NCBI GenBank assembly: GCA_021234155.1
Contig: JAJEKV010000018.1
Coordinates: forward strand, 15,866,180 to 15,930,179
Direction: 5' to 3'
Length of the DNA stretch: 64,000 nucleotides
Source of the DNA: Isoetes taiwanensis
Lineage: Eukaryota > Streptophyta > Lycopodiopsida > Isoetales > Isoetaceae
Positions within the stretch are counted from its first letter, which is position 1; the number at the start of each line of letters is the position of its first letter. This document shows, in pieces, positions 17,651 to 28,501 of this stretch. A program made the position numbers and the translations under genes. The notes beneath the pieces are model-generated. The model searched no databases. It was not told the origin of the DNA and saw nothing but the letters and a program-made list of their open reading frames with translations.

Positions 17651-17773
17651 GAAGATCGCCATCGCGATCTTCTCCACATGTAGTCATTTGAGAATGATAT
17701 TAAAATGTTGCCATAAAGCTTATAATGAGCTCTCATGCCTTGCTTATCTGGTCAAAAACATCGCCATGGCGAT
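17651..17773. promoter_or_regulatory. Two palindromes of the ATCGC-N4-GCGAT type
   Basis: GAAGATCGC-CATC-GCGATCTTC at 17651-17672 has perfect 9 bp arms. ATCGC-CATG-GCGAT is at 17760-17773. Both lie in the spacer between the two plus-strand genes. Confidence 0.7.
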
Positions 17774-17935
17774 TTGCACGAGCATTGACGGCATTATAGC
17801 TGTTGAATGTTTTGTGTTCCAACACAGTGAAGGCAGCCCCATAAGTGCTTTTCCCGCAGATGAAAATAATACGAGCAAAAACTGTGCTCTTAGTCATTGC
17901 AAATTGCTTAACAATAACAACTTTTTTCATTCTAG

Positions 17936-18928
17936 GACGCTACTGCGACCTATTTCGTCTCGATCGAGAAAACCAAATTTCTCTAATTAACGAAATCATG
18001 CATTTTCACGAAGACGCCGCGCAAGACCACTGAAGATGGCAAGCTTTTTTGGTCTTATGTTAATAATATCACGAATAACATTTGCCATAACGTCCACAAG
18101 AGTAAATGGAACTCGAGATGCTTTGATGCAGAAAAAGAGGCGATCAAAGCGTCGTTAGAAGAAGAATATCCTGAGCTCAAGTCAGGAGACATCTCATGGA
18201 GGGAGGTTGTAAAACATTGTGGTCAGCATGTTAAAGCTACCAGGCATTAGGCTCCTTCGTTCTTCATGATGACCACCATCGTACTCATGTTTGATTTATA
18301 TTTTGCAGAGGTAATCAGAAGAAGCAGCTGATAGGATTGGCAGAAGCTGCGGGAGACTCGATAGACGCAGTGGTAAAACCTCTAGGGTGGACTGATGAGG
18401 CATTTGAAGTACATCATTTCCAATCCTTCCCATGAGTTGTATAACTAGATGATGCCACGTGGACTAAGACCTTGTGTTGCATTGCAGTGTTTGAAGGCCA
18501 ACATAATGTCAAAGAAAGGGGTAGATAGAACTGCGTCAGCTTTGAAGGCGAGGTATGACGAAGCAAGTGGCATCTATAGTGCCAATAAGACTGGGTCTGG
18601 CAGTTATGAGGGTACTATTAACCTATTTGTAAGTATAAATTTGGTTTATACTAACATTGAATACTAACATTAGTTTTGGATGCTCATGCTCAACAGAGGA
18701 TATTGTTCAAGAGAAATATTGGTAAAGATGAACGTGAAAGGGCCTTCAAAAAAGGCAATCGTGCAGCCATCCAATACGACTATGCGCATGAACGGGGCGA
18801 GGTATGTATCATTCACTACATAATTATTTGCGGCTACAACGACCTAATTGTTGCGATATATTATAATACAGGTAGATGAAGACAAAGACGATGCCGATCG
18901 CTCGGGAATTGAGCACAGCAACAATTAA
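17936..18928 (+). CDS. Small multi-exon transposon accessory gene (TnpA-like position)
   Basis: Exons with good splice signs are: an exon in the 17936-18247 region reading TPRKTTEDGKLFWSYVNN then KSKWNSRCFDAEKEAIKASL; 18309-18408 (GNQKKQLIGLAEAAGDSIDA); 18488-18628 (MSKKGVDRTASALKARYDEA), ending T|GTAAGTATA; 18697-18801 (FKRNIGKDERERAFKKGNRA), ending GAG|GTATGT; and 18872-18928, ending in TAA. The donor of the first exon is unclear, and so is the start. The protein is basic, helical and Trp-containing, compatible with DNA binding, but I recognise no named domain. It lies next to the repeat-rich right end, the position of the TnpA-type gene in CACTA elements. Confidence 0.45.
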
Positions 18929-19339
18929 AGACTTCGTTTTTTGTTATAATACTTTTAAATATTTTAATTTGTGGTGAATTGACTCAATGTATTTTATAAT
19001 GTGCAAATTATTTTTTTTAATTGAAGGCAGTAGTAATGTGCAAATTATATCGTGAAATATATTAATTGAATTTAATGTAAATTTTTTATGCTTAGTTTCT
19101 AGTTTTTGGGACTTTTTTAATGATTAATTAGTCTTTCTATGATTATTTATTTTAAAATTTTTATACTCAATTCTAATTTTCTAATTTTTTTTATTATAAA
19201 TGTAATTTATTTTTTTATTTTTTTATTTATTTTATTACTATTTATTTAATATTTGTTAAATATTAAATATTAATGCTTATTTAATATTATATTGAATACT
19301 AATATTTAATCAGGATTTTTCTTTTATTTTTCTAATTTT
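18929..19339. other. AT-rich spacer
   Basis: This very AT-rich stretch with long T-runs lies between the last gene and the subterminal repeats. I see no gene. Confidence 0.6.
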
Positions 19340-19867
19340 TTTTTTCATACGCGGCAGCCACGTCAGCCGACCTGGGCGGATGTCGTGGACGCCACACGAC
19401 AGCCACATCAGACGACCTGGTCGGGGACACGTTGCACGTTGTTTAACGACGTGACACGTGTTTAGTACGTGGTGACTTGACATGGCCTACTCATCGTTGA
19501 ACGACCCGGCCAACGTGTCCGCCACGCCAGCATCCGCGCTGGCATTAGCACAGTGGCAGTCCACTTGTCCAGGACATCGTTTAACGACGTTGCCAGCCGT
19601 GTCTGCCACGCGAGCGTCCGCGCTGACAACCGTCGCACAGCACCAACAGCGTGGCAAGGCCACGTGTCATAACAATCGTTAAACGACGTATTGGCGTCGT
19701 TTAACGATGCCGTGATTGCGACATGCTTAACTACGACTAGACGACATTTAACGATGTTCAGACGTCGTTATAAGCGTCGATAACGAAGTTTATCCGTCGT
19801 TTAACGACGACTAAACGACATCTGGACGTTCTTATAGACGTCGATATGGCACAATATTTTTGTAGTG
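19340..19867. mobile_element. CACTA-type right terminus with subterminal repeats
   Basis: The complement of the last bases reads CACTACAAAAATATTGTGCC, the classic CACTA (En/Spm) end. The 430 bases inside it carry a recurrent motif, (G)TCGTTTAACGAC(G) or its complement: near 19439, 19577, 19668, 19692, 19748, 19797 and 19810. Such subterminal arrays bind the element's own DNA-binding protein in En/Spm. The three bases after the end are CAT. I could not find a matching CACTAC left end in the window, so the element may be truncated or may extend beyond position 1. Confidence 0.65.
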
Positions 19868-21330
19868 CATGCACCACCATCACCACCACCACCACTACCC
19901 CCTCCCCCTCCCCACGACTCGTCTTCTTTGGAATCATTGGGTTGTCGTTCTTTGATTAGCACCTTCCCCTATGACGAACCTCGCGCTCCCACGCTTTCCT
20001 TCCCTCTTTCCATTTTGCTACCACCTCTTTGCCTTCCCTCTTCTTCTAAACTGTCTGCTCCTCTTCTTGTTGTTCCTGCTGTTGGGGTTGCTCTTGCTCT
20101 TCTCTTATTGAAGAAGGGGATCCCACAAATTATGTTTTGGTCGAGCTCTATGGTGATTCACCCTAAGTGTTGGGTGGCTGCTCCTTCATAGAGTGGTACG
20201 ACTCGTCTGATGAGCTAGAGCTGCCCAGTTCTTCGCCTGGTCTAGGTCGCAAGACTCAGGAATCTGCTTGTCGCTACCCACTGCACGAGTTGCAATGTTT
20301 ACACGCGATCTATAGCTCCTAACTTTCCTCGCAGTTTGTTTGGTCCGTGCCATGTCTTGTAGATTAGAAAACTGATTAATTTTCGTCCGAAATCTTTTGA
20401 GAAGGCTAGAAGGCTGATTTAGGACCAAATTAGGGAAAGAGATTAAAATAGCGTTTAAAAAGGCAAGACACTCACACATGTGGAAGAATATTCTGATTTT
20501 ATGAGATTATTACTATTTTTAGCCACCCTAATTAAGGGTGACCCCCCCCCTTCCCCCCCAATTTTGATCTTAATTGTTTCTATAATTTTTAGGCTACCAA
20601 TTATAAATTTATGTCGTATCCCACTGGGATCGTCGATTTGCTCCGATTTGGACAATTTTTTAACCCATTTCGCATGGAATCATAGTATTCATATATAATT
20701 TTCATACCAATATTCATTCGACTCAATTATTCTTCCCTCCCACGTCTACAACTTAGTCTAGTTTATGACCTTGCTAATGGGAAAAATAATTTCGCCCAGT
20801 TTCGAGGTTCAAGACTGGAATCCTCATTCTGATCCTTCACTAGGCTAGTTAGCTACCTATTTAGGATCATAGCCAGTGTTTGATCTTGGTCAACTAAGAT
20901 CATTGCTCGGATACCATTGTGACGTTTCCCGCATAATATATGATCCCCCATCGTATATCACCCCGTTATGTGGTGCTCAGTCACTTCATAGACTGCATAG
21001 CCCAGTGGGCTCTATGCACAGGCCGCATATGATAGGAACTAAGGGGTGTAAATGCACCAACATCATATATCTACATAACATGATAAATGACAAGAATAAC
21101 ATCTAATTCTAATCATATGCATCTAACTTACAGTTAAGGTTCATTTATTAGAGTTCATAATCCGAACCAAATTCTTGAAACTATTAGTTTAAGAAAACTC
21201 GTTGACATAGTCTTATTGGACCCAACGAGTGGCATCATGTTTCCATCAGATTGATCATTAACAACAAAGCTCAAACTGGATGAGATATAGTCTCCATCGA
21301 CATGCTACTTCAATATATTGGGCTGCTACA
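19868..21330 (-). mobile_element. LTR retrotransposon 5' end, copy 2
   Basis: This is a near-identical second copy of the element at 1-1411. On the minus strand the LTR runs 21330 to 20918, followed by TGGTATCCGAGC and the leader with the histone H3 codons at 20353-20324. The left side starts directly at the CACTA-type end (19867/19868) with a CAC/ACC-rich stretch. Either the CACTA element inserted into this retrotransposon, or the retrotransposon was truncated there. Differences from copy 1 are a few substitutions and a ~12 base insertion in the LTR near 20945. Confidence 0.7.
20324..20353 (-). pseudogene. Histone H3 first-exon fragment, second copy
   Basis: The same MARTKQTARK codons and following GTTAGGAG as in copy 1 are present. 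Downstream residues differ slightly (SYRS against SCRS), so the two copies have drifted outside the H3 codons while these ten codons are unchanged. Confidence 0.55.
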
Positions 21331-23165
21331 AATGCTACAAATATACTTGTATGCCACTATAGATCCTGCAGGGCGGGCAGCTAGAATGGTAACTACTATA
21401 GCATCAATCCTAAAACAGATGTAGCTACATTGAAGTTGGGCACTGAAGACTGTCAAATCTTCAACCATCTTGATGTTAGTTTCCTTGGATAAGTATTCTC
21501 GTAGCGGTGAGAGCATACAGCATCCTCTAAAAAATGCTTATATTCTTAGTAAAAGCATGTATTGCCCACGACTTAGTTCATCCAAGGATCTAGGCTGACA
21601 CAAACAGCCAGGCTCGAATATTTATATCGTAAAAGGCAAACTACATTCTATAGTCCACACTATAAATTTTAACCAAATATTATTGACGAGTAAATCAACT
21701 CACATCACTGACGTGGAATGAACATTCAGAGCCGACAATTGCCTGAAATGCACCCAACTATGTCCTCGTTGCGGAAGCATGTTCATTTAACGTCGGGCAG
21801 GCAATTGGGCTACAAACTTGCCTGTTCGGCACATTTTCTAATGTAATGGTTTGGGGCAGAAGCTATTTAGCTTAGGGCAGCCGTGGCAAATATGGATTTC
21901 AGGAAAATTGCAGGAGAGGAAGCCATTATTATCACATATAATGTCGGCCTGTAATGGGGAAACGTAAATAAATTAATTCCTATGGAAGCCTCTTAGTTCA
22001 ATACCAGCAACCTACACGTAAAGGACAACCCACAGTGCAACAGCATCTTGGGCTCTTTTGTGATCACAACACTTGTAACATTGTTTTCGTTCCGGCTTAG
22101 TGAGATAAATGAGGATTTTGAACTAATAAATGAAGCACCTTTCTTACAATGTTAAAAGCCTTAACAACATAAATGTAAATTCAACTCCCATCAATGCAAC
22201 TAAGGTTAGCTCTCAACCTGAAAATGCCATTGATGATCAAAGATTTTTGTTTCAATAAATTACACTGTAAAATGTTTATTACTCGTAAACCACGGAGCCA
22301 AAATTCCTGGATTTTGCCTTGATTGTTTAAAACAGGTAATTTTGGGGTTGTAGGTTTCTGGCGGTGCCGCTTACAGCACCGCCACAAGTAGATTAAAATT
22401 TTGTGTCAAAATTGAATGCCTCAATTAAACAACAGATTAAACCACGGCTTCCTTGATGGGCTTTGGGACTCCAAACGGAAGAGCTTGTCACACAAAGAAG
22501 CTTCTCGCTGGTAACGCCAGATTGCCAGCCATAACGCAGCTATGCCTCTCCGTCATAACCTTCTTCCCAAGAAGCACCAGTATATCTTTTGGGTCTTTGG
22601 TTTCATGCATCTCATTTCTGGCTATGGCTGAAGGAGTTAAACCCAGAGAAAATCTAGATCATGACGATCCATGACGAAATGAACAACTGCAACCTACTGC
22701 AACCTTGCAACTGAGGCTGAAACTCGACCAATGAAGCCAAAAACTCGACCAATGATGCCAGAAAGTCGGCCAATGAAGCAAGACAGTTGAGGATGAAGGT
22801 AATACTTCACGATTACAAAAAAGATAGATATTGGTTAGTATCAAGCAAATAAGAAAGCAATAACATAAAGAAGGTGGTTCCCTAGCCGAAAACTTGCCTG
22901 CAACAAACAAAACAAGACTTGATCTTCAAAGAAACGCTCGGCAGCGGGAAAAAAATCGATCTAAAGCAAGCTCCAGATACAAGAAGCTCCAAAAAGTCGT
23001 CAAATCATCAAGCGCCTCAACGGAATGACGAAACGCCATTGCCAAAGCTCTGGAGCTCCGCCATAGGCGAGAAAGAAAGAAGGTAAAAAAAAAAGGTCCC
23101 GGAAAGAAAAAATTAACATTCCGCCAGGTGGCTGGAATTTTGGCTCCCTGGTGGGTTTACGTGAG
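21331..23165. other. Unassigned region
   Basis: Only short frames are open on either strand and none shows a domain I recognise. It may be decayed transposon or intergenic sequence. Confidence 0.4.
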
Positions 23166-23290
23166 GGAGCCGCCTGGTTCTCGGGGTTTCCGGCAGGAAA
23201 CCGGCAGCGGCGCCGCCGCTCGCGACTAACACCGCTCGCGACGGCGCCGCTTCCGGTTTCCCGCCGGAAACCCCTCGTACCAGGCGGTTC
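23166..23290. repeat. GC-rich imperfect palindrome
   Basis: The left arm has CCTGGTTCTCGGGGTTTCCG, GGAAACCGGC and GCGGCGCCG. The complement of the right arm has CCTGGTACGAGGGGTTTCCG, GGAAACCGGA and GCGGCGCCG. Arms of about 54 bases surround a loop of about 8 bases (TAACACC). Its GC content is far above that of the surroundings. Confidence 0.7.
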
Positions 23291-23622
23291 CCTACACAGG
23301 TTATAGATATAAGGGAGGGTGCCCGGTATCGGAACAGGGGCCCTAATATGGCGCACCTTTATGGCACACTTTTAACGGCCAAGATCTTCCCATTTGAGCT
23401 TTCTTTTTGGACTTTTGATTTGGATGGCCAGGATCTTCCGGTTCTGCTATTTTCATATTTATTAAAAAAACTTTTTTCAGGGGAGGCGTTTTGCGAACGC
23501 ACAAATGCCATTGCAAAGTGCTCAACAAGAGCTTTAAGTTGACTATTGACACGTCATAGTTTAACTATGTTAGTACAAAAAACCACAGCTAGGAGACCTA
23601 ACTGCGCCATCGGGGCACCGGA

Positions 23623-25736
23623 TGTTAAAATATTCAAGCTGTGTGAGACTGACACATGTCCTAGGAAAGTCAAGCGGTTGGTTTCCCTGACTGATCTCAA
23701 GCGGTTGAGTTCCTGCTCAAGATCATCTGCCATTATATTTATTCTGTTGTATTCCTTTTGTGATAAGAGACAACCTAGAGTTTTCGTCTGCATTCTTGTA
23801 GTTCTTGATTCTTCACATGGTATCAGAGCTTTGCTCAATCTAAGAGAAGAAATTCTCATTTTGGGGAAGATCCTGAGACGGTGAGCTCTTTGTGTCCATG
23901 GCAAACTCAAACTCCATGCTCATGAACTTGAAACCCCAACTTTTTGATGGGAAGGGTTTCGAAGCATGGAGGAGGATGATTAGCCTTTATCTTAAGGCTG
24001 AGATGTTGTGGGAAGTCGTGGATGGCAATCGAACGTAGCCACCGACATTCCAAAGGATAAAGCCGGAGATGTTGCTCTTGAAGGAACTCCTTTGTGGAAA
24101 CAAAAGGACAATAAGGCCTTGGCATGCATTGCCATGTGCCTTCAAGGGCCATTCATGGTCCGGAGAATTGGAGAAAAGTAGTAAGCATTTGTGGGATTTT
24201 CTCGGTCAAAAGATATGGCGGAAAGAGTGAAATGGAAATTATGCGACTTCATACGTAACTTGAAGCACCGAAGCCAAGACAGGCAGGATCTAAGGGGCAC
24301 ATTCTGAAATTACAGAGTATTTTGATCTATTGGCTGATGCGGTGGGGGAAATGCCCTTTCGTGAAATTCGAAGAAGCTTCGTTTATACAAATCTCTGCCA
24401 AAGTCATGGGGATACACAGTTGAAATGATGCTGACAAATCGAAAAGGAACATCTTGGGAAGATGTGGTGGATGACCTACTTGAAATATCTCTTATGCATA
24501 AGGAACGAGGTGACAAAAGTAGTCGTTCAGAGCAAGCCTGCATGGCTCAGAATAAGGGACGTTCCCATCCACAAAGGGAAGGAGCTAATGCTCAAGGCAA
24601 AGCACAAGGAGATCCACAGCCTCAATATGCAAGGGATGGCACATTGCTCAAAAGCGGGATCAATGCCGATATGCAAAGGATTTGGCCACCATGCATATCA
24701 GTGTCCTAGTAAGCCATCACGATCCTCTAATACTGCTTCAAAGCGCTCAGAAGAAACAGTCCAAAATGTTGAAGCACCACGCATCCAAGAAGAGAATTGT
24801 ATGCTTGAAGAGGCGTGCATACTTGAGGGCATTGATGACAGTGACAATTTCTTGGCTGAAAGCCATTTTGTGCAAATCGTATCAGGTTCTTTCCTTCAGG
24901 AGGAAACCTTTATCTTGGAAGATTGGTCCTCAAATGATGAGGCACATCATGCAATAGCTGAATTATCGACCTTCACGGTCGACTCTGGATGTACCTCCAT
25001 CATGGTTAAGCAAGAAAACCTTCTACAAAATTCTGTGGCTAGTAAGGGAGGTGTACAATTGGGATCTAGTACAGAAGTTCCAATTGCAGCACGAGGTATT
25101 TTTTGCTTGCCACTCACAGGGAGACATTCCCTTTCCATTTCTGATGCTTTATATGTTCCTAGTCTTCGCAAGAATCTTCTTTCTGTTGCAAAGTTGGCTG
25201 ATGCAGGGCTTAATGCCTTTTTCACTGATGAAGCGGTTTATTTCTTTCCAAAAGGGCTTCCTCTACCTGGAACACCTGTGGCTCAAGGAGCCCGAACAGG
25301 GAACCTATATGAAATTGTCTTGCCTTCAAATGAGCAGCTTTTGCTGACTGCACAGTCTCATGCCTCACTGGAATTATGGCACAAGCGTATGGCCCATGTC
25401 AATCCTCAAACCCTCAAGTATCTTCACAAGAACAGTCTTGTTTCTGGTTTTTATCTGACCAACGATAAGGCATTGGGTCTTTGCCATGCATGTATGCTCG
25501 GCAAACATTACAGACTTTCCTGTTTCAGCTTGAAGGGGGAATGTTAAAATATTCAAGCTGTGTGAGACTGACACATGTCCTAGGAAAGTCAAGCGGTTGG
25601 TTTCCCTGACTGATCTCAAGCGGTTGAGTTCCTGCTCAAGATCATCTGCCATTATATTTATTCTGTTGTATTCCTTTTGTGATAAGAGACAACCTAGAGT
25701 TTTCGTCTGCATTCTTGTAGTTCTTGATTCTTCACA
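23623..25736 (+). mobile_element. Internally deleted Copia element with 195 bp LTRs and CCGGA target duplication
   Basis: The LTRs at 23623-23817 and 25542-25736 are virtually identical and have TG...CA ends (TGTTAAAATATTC ... GATTCTTCACA). CCGGA flanks both sides (23618-23622 and 25737-25741). The primer-binding site TGGTATCAGAGC is at 23818-23829, complementary to initiator Met tRNA. A purine-rich tract, GAAGGGGGAA, precedes the 3' LTR. The internal region is only 1,724 bp: gag, protease and the start of the integrase region. Integrase core, reverse transcriptase and RNase H are missing, so it is non-autonomous. The identical LTRs imply recent insertion. Confidence 0.9.
23898..25547 (+). 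pseudogene. Copia gag-protease remnant
   Basis: Gag begins with ATG at 23898 (MANSNSMLMNLKPQLFDG, a UBN2-like start) and is frameshifted soon after. A long frame from 24462 to 25547 carries the C-terminal part of gag, then the aspartic protease motif VDSGCTSIM (DSG), an LYVPSLRKNLLSVAKLA block and the GAG-pre-integrase region ending LWHKRMAHVNPQTLKYL and CHACMLGKH. The frame then enters the 3' LTR. This is the typical Copia order up to the HHCC zinc-binding domain, after which the rest of pol has been deleted. Confidence 0.8.
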
Positions 25737-26221
25737 CCGGAGAGGGGTCACTTTAGGGCCTCATAACTTTTTTTTCTAGGGCATCGGAGTGGGCGATTTT
25801 GGGGTCATCAGAGAGAGCAAGTCTTAGGGATTCAAAAGAGCCATTGCTTGCCCAGATCCGAGCAATGAAGGCCCTCCATCGATCCCTTTTCCTGTTAAGT
25901 GTGCCGTCACCGGGCACCCTCCCTTACAACATTAGGGAGGCGCAAAAGGCGTTCGTACTGGTTTCCGACAAGTAGAAAATCCTCGCTTAAGAAAAGGCAT
26001 TGCCAACAAACAACTTCTGAAAAAGATTTTCAATTTTAATATTGAGCTTCTACTACAGCTTTATCTTGCTTGTCGTTCAATTATTCCAACTGACTTTGTT
26101 GTCAAACAACAAAGTGATTTGCACATTTGTAAACTACCTAATTGGATCAGAAGATTTTTGTGACCGATTCAACATTCCACGGCCAAAATGTTCTGCAATG
26201 ACTGAAAAACCTTCGGCTAGT

Positions 26222-26484
26222 TTCTAGTTTGCGGCCCCCCCCCTCTGTCCCGGTGAACACGACAGCCAACAAACAGTCTTCTTTGTCGCGACGTGAAATA
26301 ACTGTTTTTGTCACTCGGGTTGTTGGAGTTGATTGGTGGTTGTTAGGGTTGATTGTTGGCGAGAATCAAACAGTGGAACGAAGGCGTGCGAGAATCAAAA
26401 AAGTGTTTTTGTCTTCTTTCGCTGTTTTGTCTTATTCACCGCCGCAGTCGTAGTGTTCACCGGGACAAAAGGCGCAAACTAGAA
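26222..26484. mobile_element. MITE abutting the end of the VPS11 pseudogene
   Basis: TTCTAGTTTGCGGC... TGTCCCGGTGAACAC on the left is matched by the complement of the right end (TTCTAGTTTGCGCC... TGTCCCGGTGAACAC). The TTCTAG of its terminal repeat supplies the last codon and stop (TTC TAG, stop at 26479-26481) of the VPS11 reading frame. I see no convincing target duplication. Confidence 0.55.
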
Positions 26485-27545
26485 GTCACCCAAACCTTCT
26501 TCTGAATTGCGAACTAGTTGGAAGAATCTATCATGATCATTGGCATGGTGCTCAAGGCTGCGTTTAATCTCAAGCATTGTACGGTTTTTTGGAGCACATT
26601 TTGGGCATTTTGTCTCATTGTCCCCAAGACACCTTTGATGAAATGAGTGCATGCAGAGAAAATGGACTGCAGGAAGATCCAGAGTTGATGTGCAAATCAT
26701 GCACTTGCTATCCTGAAATAATGTTGCACTTGTTTTAGACTTTTGTATCTCTGCCCGCATCTTGTTAGTTTCTTCCTGCATCGGGCGTCGCAAGTTCAGC
26801 ACAAATCTCAATGTGAAAACAATACGGAGTAAAGTAATAGCAAGAAGAAATAATAATTACCAAATATTTCTCAATTGCTTTTTGATCCTCTTGAATATGT
26901 TTTGATTCTTCTTGCAGCTGGTGACTTAAATATTCCTTGATGATTTTTCGACAAGGTTTGTAACACAATAAGAGGAGGTAACAATTTCTCACATTCAACA
27001 TATGTTAAGACTTCCTTGACTTCTTTGGCACAGTTATCTACTCGTTCACCAAAATAAGCCAGCACATCGGCCCAAAGGGTTGGGTCACCTCCTCGGCCAG
27101 GATCTCCTAACCTTTTACATCATGAAATAAGGCCCTGATAATCGCTATCTTTTATGTAACAATTTAGAACTTCTTTATAGACCTTCAATTTCTCGTATAA
27201 AAATACCAAGCCATCCCTAAATTTGTGTGTCTTACATAACATTACAACCAAATGTGCATCATACAGTGGTTGTGATTCCTGTGATGCTCCAACCCCCTTT
27301 CAGTAAGCCCAACCCTTTATTCCTCCTCTCCGACTTCTCATGTTCTATTTCCTCATGAGCAGTATCTATGTTAACAACAGAACCTTTTTGCGGATGCTCC
27401 ATTGAATCTCCTATGGATATGGTCTTTAAACCTGATACGGCGTCATCGACGTGGTTTTCTTTCCCAATTGTAGCATTAGAGGTAATTTGAGATCTCCTTT
27501 TGTCCCCATAAGAATCCTCCAATAGAATGAGTACTCTACATCAAA

Positions 27546-27904
27546 CTGCAATTAATGCAGCATTAACAACTTCATTGCTGTCGTTTTTTCCCTATAACTT
27601 TTGATCTACTCATGAAAATGCCGCGGCGTTTGTTGCATTAGATGCAGAATGAAAAGATCTTTCAAGTGATATATGGTTATGATGTATTTCAATACAAGCC
27701 ATATGTGTTAACCTTAAAAAATATGGTTTTTTGCTCTTTTCTTATATATTTACATCCCAAAAGATATAACAATGGGTTGTCATTATAAAGATCTTGAGGA
27801 GACGAATCCATTGCCACAAATAGTGTTCGAATCGGAGTTTTTGATCAAAAGTTATAGTAGAAAAATAACACTGCAAAAGTTAGTTAGAACTGCATTAATT
27901 ACTG
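27546..27904. mobile_element. MITE-like inverted-repeat element in a VPS11 intron
   Basis: CTGCAATTAATGCAG on the left pairs with the complement of the right end, CAGTAATTAATGCAG. Inner blocks containing ATAACTTTTGATC also pair. It lies between the coding blocks at 28012 and 27522, that is, in an intron. Target duplication is unclear. Confidence 0.45.
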
Positions 27905-28501
27905 CTGCCACATAATACTGGAATAAAATACACTGGAGCTCTTCTCTTATTGGACAGTTTTAAAAGCTGATGTGGCTTTTTAAGCATCCCTTAATGGGAC
28001 AAAATGAGATCTCAAATTACCTCTAATGAATTTCCAATAGAAGGTACCTGAAGGCACTCACGAAGGTAAAGCCCAAGTAGAATGTTGTGTATCTCGACAT
28101 GGAAAGGAGAATCTCTAACCTTCCCAATGTACAACTCTAGGAACAGAACCAACCACTTTGACTGACCAATGTAAACATGCATAAAATCCAGGGGTGTTAG
28201 CACGCCATTTCCACGCGAATTACTGTTTTTACTACTCCAATCAACTAGGATGCATAATTTTACTAAAGTATCAGTTGTCTCAGCAGGCGTGTATTGCATG
28301 AGGATAGTCCCATACTTCTTCATCGTAATAATTGCCTCATATGCAGGTAAGCCATCAACATAACGCAATGCATCATCATAGTGACCCAGATCTTCCAGCA
28401 GTATTTTCAAATACCATTCATGTTCTCCTGCTGCTTTTGCAATATATAGTGCATGTTGATGGTATCCAGCAGCTCGACAAACTTTGATAGCTGTTTCAAC
28501 A

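Larger units (their letters stand above)
23310..25925. mobile_element. MITE-like element of ~500 bp split by a Copia insertion
   Basis: TAAGGGAGGGTGCCCGGT at 23310 is matched by the complement of the segment ending at 25925. Without the nested Copia derivative and its duplicated target, about 500 bases remain. No clear target duplication was found, so the boundary is tentative. Confidence 0.4.

Noticed and set aside
22453-22674. Plus-strand frame of 73 residues
   Set aside because: No domain, no splice or promoter support, and composition like non-coding sequence.
23554-23910. Minus-strand reading frames across the Copia LTRs
   Set aside because: The same frame appears at both LTRs (also 25374-25751) because the LTRs are identical; it is antisense to gag and the LTR and has no domain.
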